A stretch of DNA of 64,000 bases from Neelides folsomi (taxonomy: Eukaryota > Arthropoda > Collembola > Neelipleona > Neelidae): assembly GCA_034687125.1 (NCBI GenBank), contig JAQGBZ010000112.1, positions 62,001-126,000 on the forward strand. The letters run 5' to 3'. The first letter of the stretch is position 1. Each line of letters begins with the position of its first letter. Shown piece by piece: positions 25,897 to 38,248 of this stretch. Both the position numbers and the translations under genes were made by a program. Below the pieces are notes generated by a model. It did no database searches. It was not told the DNA's origin and was given only the letters and a program-made list of their open reading frames with translations.

Positions 25897-26113
25897 ACAA
25901 GGATTAGTCAATTTTAATTTTTAGCTTAAGTGTACGAAATTGGATCGTGAAACCAAATATCTCAAGAAGGCATTACAAAACAAGCACCACCATCGTAACT
26001 TTTCGAAAAATTTTGAAAATTTTTTTGGGCAAGTGGCCAGTATGAAAGGGTATAATAGTTAAGCTGGGTAGGTTTTAGTTACGATTTAAGGGCCTGGTCC
26101 AATTTAAATATGC

Positions 26114-26119
26114 AATAAA
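26114..26119 (+). terminator. Candidate proximal polyadenylation signal AATAAA
   Basis: This is the first AATAAA hexamer downstream of the Knirps-family stop codon, 218 bases after it. A short T/G-rich stretch follows, but there is no strong downstream element. It would give a compact 3' untranslated region. Confidence 0.35.
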
Positions 26120-26837
26120 TTGTTAGAATGGAGCACATTCTTAATTTAAGACTCCTCTTCTCAAAACATTCCTTTGAAACTTAATAGCTTTACATTCCAC
26201 CTCTTTTTCCCCACACAAGGAGTTTCAAAATCTCGGCCTCTCTACGACTCTATTAGAATATCATTTGAACTTTGAAACTACATATCAATATGCATGTACC
26301 AACATAAGTACATACGTATGTAATTGTAATAGAAATCGTCTACACTATGTACGTACTTAACATTTTTATGAATTTGTTAACCAACTTGAACAAATCTCGA
26401 ATACCAAAAAGTGTAAAAGTATGTGAGTTCTTTCCATCTGTATTACCTACTTATTATTAACGATCAAAAGAATTATATACAAAATCTCAATTCTGGTATT
26501 TATGAGGAGCTTCTTCGTTCCTTCTCTTCTTCAGCCAACTTTCTCTCGAAAGCAGGAGAGTTATTGCAATAGTATAAATTCGCACATTCTTGAGCCCTTC
26601 TATATTCGACTCATATTCGGAAGCTGGGGCTAATAAAGTAATAATTCAATTTCCTATATTGGCAAAGAAAGGGCCTCCTAAGATGACAGATTGATTATAT
26701 AATGTGGGAGAGGATGAAAAGTCGGTAATTATTGTCTTTAGCCACCTGCCTCTCCTCCCTCTTTCCTTTGGCTAAATGTCAAAATTTAATGTAGCCCACT
26801 AAATAAGCAATTGATCATTTCTCCCCACAATTGCCAG

Positions 26838-27017
26838 GATGGTCAGAGTGGTTCGCAGCCCCAACAGCGGCCCCTAAGCACTCCTTTGTCCCCTGTGCAT
26901 ATTATGAATATGAATGCATTAGGCGAACAACCTGATTCTTCTCAAAATTTCACCTTAATTGACTCTAAAGAGCGAGTGGAAAATATGAGATTCTTTTATT
27001 CTCCTGACACTCTATAA
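26838..27017 (+). CDS. Possible alternative last exon of the Knirps-family gene
   Basis: A good acceptor (ctccccacaattgccag, ending 26837) is followed by an open frame of 59 codons and TAA. It encodes a Gln/Ser/Pro-rich start (DGQSGSQPQQRPLSTPLSP) and a polar tail. Two donor-like sites inside exon 2 could join it. GTAAGA at 24727 would keep this frame in phase 0 after residue 175. GTAAAC at 25893 would instead read a different frame (T-MVRVVRSPNSGP-stop). No homology is recognised, and short open frames with an acceptor are common by chance, so this is a candidate only. Confidence 0.18.
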   Translation, partial: DGQSGSQPQQRPLSTPLSPVHIMNMNALGEQPDSSQNFTLIDSKERVENMRFFYSPDTL

Positions 27018-28527
27018 TCTCCCATCTACCCATTAAGAGAAGTCCCTTCACGGAATCACACAGAGCTCATCTCTAATTCATTCCTCTCTCTCCCACCTTC
27101 CTCTCCAAACGAGAATTCTTCCTTGAGACAGACAGAGTTGAACAATGAGAGTTGTACATACAATAATATATTATATGACCAATAATATCATTCCACGATA
27201 TTTATATTAGTGATCAAATCAAAAGTGCTTTCCAATACATGAGCAATAAATAAGTGTTAAATGTATTATGTGAATAGAAAAGTTATATTACCCATTGATT
27301 GAAAATGTACTACAATATTCTATAGACAATAAATTGTAATTGAAATTAGAATTTAAATATTGAAACGATGATGTGGTATTCTTTAAAAACCGCCGAATAA
27401 AGCTTATACATTACATAACTATAAATATTATAAGTGTTTATACAATTACCGTATCACATTGTAAGTACTAAACTTGGTATATGCGAATTTCTCTCTAAAC
27501 ATCCCAGTGACATTTCCAAAGTGTAAGTATTTAATTAAGTTGTAAACTAATTGTCGTTTGTTGTAATTAAATGAGTGTCTCGTGATGTCGTGAATGAGCA
27601 ATCTATGTTAAGAGAATAAAAAATAAGTTATAAAAATAGAAAATATTAATTAAGTTGTGTTATTGTACAGTACAAATCAGGAGAGGAAGAACAAGTGCCT
27701 TTTTCCTCATTCGTGGTATTTATTACCTTTTGTGTACTTCCTTAACACAATGTTATATTAACTTTTTTCCATTTAGAATCAAGCCTCGTTTTCATACCAT
27801 TAGTTTTTACGAGTCGAATTCAGGTATTGCTTCACCATCCTTTTTCCAACCACCATTGTTGTATATTAGAAATTTTCGAGGGCCTTCCTCGATTAATTAC
27901 CAGGGAGGAGGAGGAAGATGCGAATTCCTCCTCGTTTCATTATCACTACCTACACGCACTTTATTATTTAACTGCTGTTCGATTCACATTGTGTAAGTTT
28001 GTAAAGTAAGCCTATACTATGTAAGTACTGCTCTCTGGGCAGTACATGTCTTCTCAATTCTGAGGATTTCTTCAGCGTGTCCTAAAAGTTGGAAACACAA
28101 TTGTAATATATCTGGTAGAAACTTCAATTTATGTAAGTGTAAATAGCGTAAGTCCTTCGAAGGAGGAGTTATACGGTATGAAATGATGCAGGTTCTTAAT
28201 TGTAATAAAGTATTCATACGCTACCAAGGTAGGATAATACAGATCGTAGGCGATAGGAATTGTGTATATTGTAAGTTGTAGCTCATTGCGTCCGGATAGC
28301 TTTACGACTCTGATGAATTTATTTTCCCAAATAATAAATAAGTGATTGTATCATAAAAGACCTTCATTGTGTTTGACGGGGGGCGAAAAAGAAGAAGCGC
28401 CCAAGATATTTCATCATCATTCCAATGATGCTCTCGTCAGTGGTATATTTTGATATATACTGCGACAGTAATTTTGTATAAGCTATGAGACGAGTTATAA
28501 TAAGCGTATAAAGTCTGTATTTGCAAT

Positions 28528-28533
28528 AATAAA
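28528..28533 (+). terminator. Candidate distal polyadenylation signal AATAAA
   Basis: An AATAAA hexamer at the end of the AT-rich, TGTA-rich downstream region, followed about 50 bases later by T/G-rich sequence. Base composition returns to the window average soon after, which fits a transcript end here. Confidence 0.3.
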
Positions 28534-28620
28534 GAAATTGTATGATTATAATATTATGTATTATTGTAATAAGATGAAACTTGTAGATGATGTTGATGAG
28601 TAAATGACATTTTCTTAAAC

Positions 28621-31600
28621 CTACAAGACTAAGCGAGATTGTTCATTTCCTTTACATTCGGATTACTCGGACGGGGCCTTCCATTTACTGGTCCTCATAA
28701 GACTTATCATATTGCTACATAGATTCTGTTCCATTTTGAGACATCATGACTCCATTCATGTCATACGGAGAGTCGGAGTGGAAATGTGAAGATTTGGAAT
28801 AAATAAATTCGTGTTTGCGTCTAATCGCTTCCACACGACTCGCCCATTCATCCATTCGGCATTACTTACTATTTATTGTTGGAAAATGCGGCAGGAATGA
28901 AAGGGAAACCATATTTCACCTCTCGTCTCCCAATCTTAATGACTAGCCACCATTCTTCAAGCTCTTTTCTTCTCTCCTCCAATTTAAGGACTGAATCCTG
29001 AGGGACGAAATAGAGCAGGGCAATTAGCAAGAATGAGAATGGGAATGAGGATTCTCGAGTGAGATGAGTGAGATGACGAAATTGGCGTGAAGGAATTAAA
29101 AGGTAAATAATCAAATAGTTGAGTTAATATACTAAAAATACAATTCTGCAAAGAAGATGCCGAGGACGAGGCAGACGAAGAAGAAGACTAAACACAAGGC
29201 CATTTCGCACGTCCATTCCTCCTTTTTTCTACCAAATATACATAACATACACACACACAATGCTAATTTTATTTTGGCTCACAACAGTAGAGGATTTCTC
29301 CTCCAATTTACGTCGAAATGGCTTTGGCAATTGCCTATACATCCTTCGCCGATGCTATCATTAAAGATCATGATTCAACTATTGTATTGCATTATATTGA
29401 CACCTTTCCGATCCCAATAGATTCAAATATACGAGCTCCATGAATGAGAAGTAATAAAGGTTCGACCAAAATTTCTACATGCACCACATTCATTACTTGC
29501 ATAAATTCATTTTCGATACCACTTTCCGTTCTTGTGTTTACTTTATTTGGCAGTTGGCCGATTTGTAATCTCTCCATCGCAAATTTTGAGGAGCTAAGAA
29601 TAGGAGAGGCCCATATAAATATTGGAAGTGAATGTTGGTCAGCTCTCGAGGCCGCTTATCTCTTCCCCCTTTCATGTGCAACCAAGTCGGAGAAGTGAGA
29701 AGGATAAGAGTAATTGGATTAATTCACTTTCGATCCTGGGTGGCGAACAAAACTCTTCCACGTCGCTGGTGCCGCGAAGAGTCCGATGAGTGAGGGGAAT
29801 TAAATTCCGTCTATTATTTATTTATCAGACTCATTCTCCTTCCTTGTCTAGGCCAAGGATTTCCTACGAACTATTTTTATAGCTGAGAGGAGCTCTTATT
29901 GTGATTGCATCACGGCAGGACGAGACAAATTCAAAGAGCAAATTCACTTATTTATCATTGCACACACAGGTGCATATACCACCAAATCACTCCATGGCTG
30001 TGCTAATATCAGCCATATGAACATATCAGTATGTATTAAGTATGTACATGAAGACACGAAGGCAGGTGGTTTAAAGCAGAACAATGAAATTGGAATTAGA
30101 GAAAGACTCCTCTACCAAATGGAATGTGAGGAGAGGTGTAGGGAGTTCTTATTAGGAGAGAGATTATAAAATTACTCTTGTGATTGTTCCAATGTCATCG
30201 GATCAATCATTTCCACCATGACAAAAGATTATGGGCTGATTATTCAATTCCTTCACCATATATTACATATTCCCTCTCCTTGCCATATGTATTATTTTGG
30301 TGCGTGTGCCTTAAGCTTACAAATTGAGATTTATCTTATCTCCCCTTCCAACAAAACTTGTACGTAACATCTATGAAAAGATATAAGTTCACATTCGCGA
30401 AAGAGATCTTCAGGAGTTTAACACATTAAAAAAGGAATTATCACTCCCATATCGACCGCTTGTAAAAACCTGCTCAATGGCAAGCTGTGCTCATGCAAGT
30501 GTGAACAGAAGAAGACAATAATAAATATAAGGGTAAAAAAGACAATTGAAGTGTATCTGCAGCGTATCTATGAACGTCAAAGGTAGTTTGTGGAGGAGAG
30601 ATTAATTAGGAGATTGCGCTCGATCTTGTGATATGAAGACAGTGGAAGGATATTTTTCATCCATGTAACGATACGAAGCCACAAGAGATTACTACATAAA
30701 TAAGGCATAAGAACTTTTTGATTCATTCCCTCCTTGTAAAACTTAATTAGCTCATTGAAAGCTCTGAAGCCGAAAATACCTTGTGGTATAATTATTTGAG
30801 TTGAATAATAATTAATAATTTAATATTCGGTGAGTTTGGGTTAAGGTCTCTCTCTACATCCATAATTTCAGCAAGAGATGTGGAGACGAGATAGCAGCTA
30901 AATTGAATTCAGAGTGTGAGCCCAACTAATGATTTATTCCTTCTTTTCTCATTCTAATGGATTTTTTATACGTTTTCAAGTAAATAATAAATGAAAAAAG
31001 CGGAGGGCGAGTGGACACGGACGAATATCCTGATAGAGGAAAGATAAGCGGCTGCATAGTGCCATTCCACTCTTGCCCAAAGGTCATGAAAGCTCTTGCT
31101 TCCTCTTTCCACTTTTCTCCCAATTCTAAAAGCAATGCTTTGTTTCCCGTCACCTCCAAACGAGCCAGTGAGCCGGGAACTCATTTCAATTTCATGTAAG
31201 GCTCCACGTCTCTCGGGAGATAGAATCAAGAAGGGCCCTTTGGATCAACACAGATTTCCCTTAAAGGGCGGAGCAACTCGGCATATCCACATTTAAAGAC
31301 CAATGAGTCGAGCAGAAAAAAACATAAATTACGAGAGCTCATTGGAAGGAACGTGCTCCTTGATTGATGGATGTCTCGACTTTGAATCCTCCGAATTTCC
31401 AACTGCCTCGGCCGGAAGATAAATTAAGCCTACCACTCTGTTTCATGTAGCTATTGGACCTATAGGTCGGATCATGGAAATCCGAAAGCCTACTGACTGA
31501 GTGAGCGGCAGAGGAAAAATGCTGAAGCTGACGGTCCGGACGCGGACACAGCACGAGGCAGTTGGCGGTCACTATTGGTAGCCGGGAATGTTTGATGGGG

Positions 31601-34600
31601 CCGAGGAGGAATTGACAGTTGACAAGGGCCATAAGGATGACTCGGAGAAAGGAGGAGTGGGAATGGCACACACGGGAGTGTGACAAGACTCTTCTTCGGA
31701 CCGGACAAACCTCCTCCAACACCGCACGAGGATGAAGTAATGTAGGAAGAACAGAAGATGCGGCGAGCTGTTCGACCCAACTCATCATCATCATCATGAT
31801 GGAAGAGAGATATTTTTTGCTCCCCATGAATTCAGATTGGAGGTGATGGGGGAAGGAAGGGCAATTTGTCAAGACTTGTCATGGAGTGGGATCGATCCTC
31901 CGCCGGAATCTGGAAATGGATGGAGACAGTAGGAGACCCATTTGGAGGTTGCTCCCTCCGCCATCCGACCCATTGTTTTCCCCCATCCGTTTTTTGGCTG
32001 TCAGCCGGACCTTAATTTATTCACCATTGAAATGTCCTTTAGCCCGTGATGATGATCTGATGAGACTTGGCTACAAGACTATTTAAGGCAAATCATCAGC
32101 CATCAAATCGACCATCTCAAGTGTCCACTCCTCTCTCTCCCTGTTCGACGCGCACCCTCCGCCTTTTTATCGCCCATTTCCACCCGCTCATTCACATCAT
32201 TACTCCATTTCTCATCTCCAGGATTTGAAAGTCAACCAAGGGGAACCAAATCTTTCTAGTCAGCATTTCCATAATCTATTACATACGTATTACGTCAAAT
32301 TGGAAGGAGCAACTGGAAGCTCGTAAAGATTGAACAAAAGTATAACAAGCTTCACTTTTTCAAATGCGGTTTTGATGAAAGAAAGACGACGGGTTTAAAA
32401 GTAAAATAGTATTCCGGTTTCTCCAATGAGTGGCATGAAGGCCCATTTAGCAGGACAAAAAATTTGCACACTCTATCTTCCCAAGCAATTAAACTCTTTA
32501 AAGTTGAACTGGAGTGAGCAGAGATTCGTGAATCAACATTATTACCTTTTATCAACGAAGAAGTTTAGCCGTTTGAAAAAGAGCCTTCGCTCATAAACAC
32601 TTTGTATTATTATGCAAAAAAGCGAAGCGGAGAGTTTTGCTCTCTTAAACCCCTCCGTTCAACCTGAACCTATTAAATGAAGTCCCACGACGAGAGAGAG
32701 AGGACGATAATGTGGAGAGATTATGAGCTGAAGGAAAGCTCATCCCCGAGATTTGTGGTTTGATGATGGTGTAATAACCTACGTGGCACTTAGTCCTCAT
32801 TAGGGTACCCACAACCCGGACTTGTGGATCTTTTCCTTATCGCGAAGGTCTCTGATTGGATTACTCCGATCTGATCGTGATCTCCATCCACCTTCATTTT
32901 CCTTCTGCTGATGAATCGAAGCGAACCTCCCTTTCCCCACCCGAGTCCACACCGAGAACAATTCCTTAGAGTTACCTCCATGCACCTTCCTTCGTGGATG
33001 ATTGGAATTCAATCTCCGGACTCTCCACTTTACACAATGAGGGATATGATGAACCGAGTTCTTCTTGAAGACCACCTCGAGGCTCCTCGATCCTCAAGAC
33101 CCATCCCGCATCCCATCTTTACATCCGTGTGCGTTCATCACAAAACCTTCCTACTCACTCCCACTACAAATCATATTTGCACTCTTTGAACCACACGTAC
33201 AAAAGTAACAAAAGCAAGCTAATTTTCAAATTTTAATGGAATTTCCTTTGTTAGACCAAAACGAAAGACGTTGGAGGGGCGAGAGACTAATTTAATACAG
33301 TGGCTGAATAAGTCTACATTTAGATTTTTGATCACATAAAGGGTAAGTTGGCTCTGAGCTATCCCAAACCTCTTTTTTTCTCATCTCACTTCTGATGTGT
33401 GAGTTGTGGAGTTCGACTTCTCCACTGTAATTACAATTAGGGCCTTGTGGACAAAGAGCGATCTCGGAAATCTGAATCTATTGAACCCTTTTTGGTTCTA
33501 CCCTTTTTTGGGCTGCAGTCTACAACTGGAGAGGTTCAAGAGAAACAGAAGGGAATCGTCTCAACTACAAAAAACTATTTGTTCTTATTAATAATTATAC
33601 GGTCATTGCCATATAATTAAGGAAGGAAGAGGAATGGCACATTTTGATCCTAATTTACTGTCAAAAAATCACGTTCTCTTTTCATCAGCAACTCTAGGAA
33701 TCTAATGAATTGGAATAAGCGATTATATATTGAGTAATAAAATAAATGAATCTCGGAGGTAAAAAAGAGGAAATTGAAATAGAAAGTGGATGAAGATGCA
33801 TAAAATGTGGATCTCAATCCACCTGTTGCTTATATCACTTGGATTATCATCTCCTTACACAAGGTAGCCGACATGGTGGATAAAGGGGCCTTAAAGGAAA
33901 TATACAAAATCACCAGTTGCATCTCTATTTTAATGTGGGTCTTCATCTGATTTAATCGGAGGTGAGAAGGGGGTGAGACGGTTGGTTGTAAAATGGAGTA
34001 TTAGAAGAAGGAGATACAAGATGAGTTGCATGGGACGGTATAGAAGTCACACAAATGTGTGAAAGTGCCGACTCACCTGATTGACAGAGCCTCCCAACAA
34101 GTAGTGTAACGAATAAATTATGAATAAAGATTCCCAGTAAATGGCTCAGAATCCTATCTCCGGATCTCCTGTCAATCATCATTAGCCTCACCGCCGAGCT
34201 CCACCGTCTCTCATCTTCATCTCGGCCTCATTTCCCCGCCGCCTCCGTTCAATCTTCCTCTATGTATTAGTAAGTTATGAAGGAAAATCTCCCAACGAGA
34301 TCAAGTGGAGTGGATTGGAAACGAGTACTTGTTCATTTTAATGGCTCCATTCATCTCCGAGCTTTAATTAAGGAAAATGAAGAAGACGTGTGAAAGGATC
34401 TCGCAGCTAATATGAATCCTCTTCATATATACTCCCCCCTTTATTTTCACTCGCCTGGGTGGTTAAAAGTCACATTAAATCAAGATGTGATTACGAGGAA
34501 ACCCAGCATACTTTTATGTATATCATTCCTCCACGGTAATTGTGAAAGCAAATAGACGACACAGTCAACAAATGTCTGATGAACCGATTAGACGAGGGAA

Positions 34601-35469
34601 TCTGATCAAGATGTTCTTTTCTTCGTATTCCAGGAAGTTAAACATGGTCATAAAACTTTTTTCTAATTTATGTTGAACCTGCCACTACCAATATAATTGC
34701 TTTCATTTAATCCATTTTTGATGAAATATTCTTAATTGAGCCACATAGTTCTGTTTTAGAAAGTTGGATCGAAACGAGAATGAGATTTAAATCTAAATAG
34801 ATGAACATTGTAAAAATTCAAATCATCATATATAATCTTGATTAAAAGGTAGAAGTCACACTTTGCACTGTAAAAACACTCAATGTAAAAAACACCTCTG
34901 CGCTCTGATGAGCTGAAACGATCGAACAAATTTGCAAATAGGACTAAAATTACTCTTTACTCAAGCGTGTTAAATTATTCTGAGCAAGAGTTCTCAACTT
35001 CTTGGCCATGTCATAGCAAACAACTTGCTAATTATTATTGCTCGGTAAGATCTGAGGAGCTGTGGAATAGACGGCGGCCAATGCCCCTAAGCAGATGAGC
35101 TTCAACTGGACCCAGCATCCGTGTCCAATGAATCCCAAATGATTCTGTTCAGGCCGTCAATTTGAAAGGACCATTGGAGAGAAAAGTAGCGCCTTCCACA
35201 CATTCATGAAAACTCGGCCGGCCGACATACCAAAAATTAATGCCAATATCTCCCCAAAATTTCCTTTTACAATGTGGATTTTCAAGTTTTTTCCGCGTGA
35301 TCGTGGAATCATGAAAAACTCATTGAGATTCGTTATTTAAGTCTCCTTCCCTCATCTGACCACCAAAAGAGCTCTTGAGACTTGCAAGTAGACAGCTCGT
35401 AAACGCAATCCCGAGTCTTCTTCTCTCTTCATAAAAAAGGAGTGAGTCTTATGAGGAGATGAATATGAA
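28621..35469. other. Non-coding DNA, no supported gene
   Basis: The longest unassigned open frame of the window (177 codons, minus strand, 31339-31872) is here, but the peptide resembles no family. It includes a TCA microsatellite (31782-31796) read as Met on the minus strand. On the + strand the same area carries a run of TGACAG, TTGACA and GGCCATAA words (about 31612-31634) of the TALE/Hox type. A 16-base near-palindrome TCACACAAATGTGTGA is at 34047-34062. A palindromic TCGGCCGGCCGA lies near 35215-35226. Confidence 0.5.
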
Positions 35470-35674
35470 ATGGGGGTCGAGGTTTCCTCCAAACAGCCCC
35501 GTCGTGCCCTATGTGAATCGGAACAATTTGGGGATTTGAAGAATCCAGATTCCTGGGCCGAGGTAGGAATTTCACCTTGTTATTATCAAATCATTTGAGT
35601 GCCCACGATGTTTCATCTAGCCCGAACAAAGGAGTGAGGGAGGCGAACCCCCTCCAAGTCACTTTTTCGGAAGA

Positions 35675-35869
35675 GTGGTAGGGAAACCGCTAAAACTCAG
35701 CTCTCCTGTCTCACCGCCCTCGGAAAGCTGTCCATCTGTCCATCACTGCTTCATTCTTTTCGGAAGAGCATCAGTCTCCACAATGGACCTGAAGGACTTC
35801 TCCTCCCCGATCGCATCTCCGGCCAGGTCGGGCACCCCAACCCCTGACGGCAAAGAGGAGCAGCGCTAA
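35675..35869 (+). CDS. Coding-like island, unrecognised product
   Basis: A 64-codon open frame whose last part, from ATG 35783 to TAA 35867-35869, has strongly GC-rich third positions (about 22 of 28). It reads MDLKDFSSPIASPARSG then TPTPDGKEEQR. The Ser/Pro/Thr-rich texture and codon use resemble the Knirps-family exons rather than surrounding DNA. AATAAA follows the stop within a few bases (35873-35878). An upstream short frame starting at ATG 35470 ends at a donor-like GAG|GTAGGA (35562/35563), but its phase does not match the acceptors I see before 35783. It could be a terminal exon, a short N-terminal exon or chance. I recognise no family. Confidence 0.3.
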   Translation: MVGKPLKLSSPVSPPSESCPSVHHCFILFGRASVSTMDLKDFSSPIASPARSGTPTPDGKEEQR

Positions 35870-38234
35870 TCAAATAAAATGACCAACAATGGGAAGATCC
35901 CTCCACTCTGTCCAGACACACTTTTGTTCCCTCCATTTCTGCCACTCGAGGGGGAGAAAGATGAGGTAAAAGTCAGCGATGCAATTTATTTTCCCTCCGC
36001 CCTTCCCCGTGACAAATCCGCAAATTTGACCGGAAGTCCCTGCTTCTTTTTACTACATAGTTGAGGATTTAGACATGGTTAGAAATGGTCAAACAAGAAC
36101 AAGGAGATTGATACATATACAACTTTTATTTCTTTAACTTCGTCTTTCACACCAAATTTCTACGTTTTGGTCCAACAATTTCTAGAACATTCCTGTTTGG
36201 CAAGAAATGAGGGATTTTATCTCTTTATCTTAATTTTAATGCAGTTTCAATTGAAGACATTTTTAAAAATCAATTCTGACTGTAGACGAGAGGAAAGTGA
36301 GTAGGTAAATGAATCAGTTCAAGGTTCAATCGTCTCACTCATTATGTGATTCAGATAAAAAATCCTTTTAAACTACTAGACAATTCTACACTGCTCCAAT
36401 GTATGGAAAAGTTTATAATCCATTTTATTACACAGAAATAAAACTAGTTACAAAATATAAAACTCTGCAGAAGATGAAGAGAGGAATTTAAGTATATGAC
36501 CCAAACAAAGATATCATCGATTGGGGAGAAAACGAGGTCTTCCTTTGATTACATCGCGAATACTAAATAGCCATTATCTCAAGGCAGAAGCACAGTGATG
36601 AAGAGGTGACTATGTACGGACAATGGAATCACCCACGACAGTGAAGACACTCGCCTCGCCTTCCTTTTTATTGACGAGGAGCGACTGCATTGATGAGATG
36701 ATTGGACTGGAGCAGATCCTCTACAAAATTCCATGCTGCTCCAAACTTGTTGATCTACTTCACGAATCGTCCCCAGATTGAGATAGCAGATAAAGAAATG
36801 GGGATAAATTACAAGGCAGGTGTCTGGGCGGGAGTCGTGGACGAACCGACGGGTCTCACCACGCTCCGTTCCTCCGCTCCCATTTCAATACAAATATCTG
36901 TATGTACAGATTTTAAAGAAAAGAAACTTTCAAATACTCTTCTCATACAAGGTAGTTACTCCCTATGTGCTCTGTTCCTCCATATGAATTCAATTTTCTC
37001 TTATTTAATGTTTTCCTCTCCTGCCCAGCACCCTCCTCAGCACCGTACGGAGACAACAAGGATTCTGTCTCTTTGGCTAATCCGTGTCCCAGCATGAAGA
37101 GAGAAAAAAATCTCCGTGAGCCGCCACATCAAAATCAAGTGTATGCGTATTGGATTTGAAACTTCTACCTGCCAGACGTTTACGTCTTTCTTATTCCACT
37201 AGACCAGATATGATAATTCTGAGGGAACTTAATGACGAGAGAGCTTCCTCCCCAGTGAGAGAACCTCAAATAATATTCCCTTTCTCATGTTAAATGTCGA
37301 GGTTTAAAATTTGGAAGGATCTCAATCTCTTCCATTCCAATACTATCTACTCTATTAGTTAGCCGTTGAGAGCAGAGGAGAGAAAGCTTTTGCAGACGCG
37401 CATGTGGAACCTTGTCTTGCAGAGATGAGATTGTTTATGCCTCTACTCGATCATCCTCACTCCTGTAATTTGTAACTCCTTCTGTCATCCACAAAATTTA
37501 ATTCAAATCACCTCCATGAGGAGATGAAAAAACAAAGGCACATTCGTCTCATTTCTCATTCCTTAAGTAGTGAGAGGTTTGAGGAACGGACAGAGTGTTA
37601 TAGATTATATTCTCATTATGTAGGGCTCCTGCTCTCCCCAAAAAATGAATCATTTGTCAAAATGAAAATGGAAGGCGGTCAGCTCACAGCGAGTCGGGAA
37701 TTGTGAAAATTTCAGCCCTGAAACTCCATACGCGCATCCTGCCCATAACTTTCCGCTGATGAAGCGAGAGATTGGGGAAACTGAGGCAGACAATTTCCAA
37801 ATCATTTAAATACAAAAATCCTGATTTGTATGTGAGACACATTCCGTGAAGGAGAAGTGGGTGCGTAAATACCTGAGAGACAGATGGACAGAGAAGGAGA
37901 AGCGTGAAATGAAGACGATCCATAGATAAAGGATGTGTATGAGAAAAGGCATCTGGGCTCGATGAAGAGCCACACTCTCCCTGACCTTTTTGTCATCAGA
38001 AGGGAAGGTCAAATTTGAATTAGCGCCGTGTCCACAACTGCCTACATTGCCAGAATACAATTAGGCGCAATTAGGAATGAGCATAAATAAAGAATTGCTT
38101 ATTAAGTATACATACATTTATTTGGTATGTAGTATTATAAGAGTTTTGAGCTAGCCGCCGATTCCTCCTACCTATTTCCACAGGATCATTTCGTGTCGTG
38201 TCGTATTGATGGGAAAGTCATAAGGAGAGGTACA

Positions 38235-38248
38235 CAAGTACGTACTTG
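38235..38248. repeat. Perfect 14-base palindrome
   Basis: CAAGTACGTACTTG is exactly self-complementary. A similar palindrome, TACATACGTATGTA, lies at 26309-26322. GTAC-type palindromes are common in AT-rich DNA, so function is uncertain. Confidence 0.6.

Larger units (their letters stand above)
25897..28620 (+). other. kni: Probable 3' untranslated region / downstream region of the Knirps-family gene
   Basis: After the stop the composition changes to AT-rich sequence with many TGTA/GTAAGT-like words and no supported long open frame, unlike the GAGG/CCTC-rich DNA on either side. AATAAA signals occur at 26114-26119, 26632-26637 and 28528-28533; the last is followed by T/G-rich sequence (ttgtagatgatgttgatgag), as in cleavage sites. 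A Pumilio-type core TGTAAATA lies at 28138-28145. The extent is inferred from composition; a short 3' end near 26.13 kb is equally possible. Confidence 0.4.

Noticed and set aside
31339-31872. 177-codon minus-strand open frame, the longest outside the Knirps-family gene
   Set aside because: No recognisable domain; a TCA microsatellite supplies a run of Met. At this base composition roughly 6% of codons are stops by my estimate, so frames of about 150 codons are expected around once in the window, and 177 is not far beyond.
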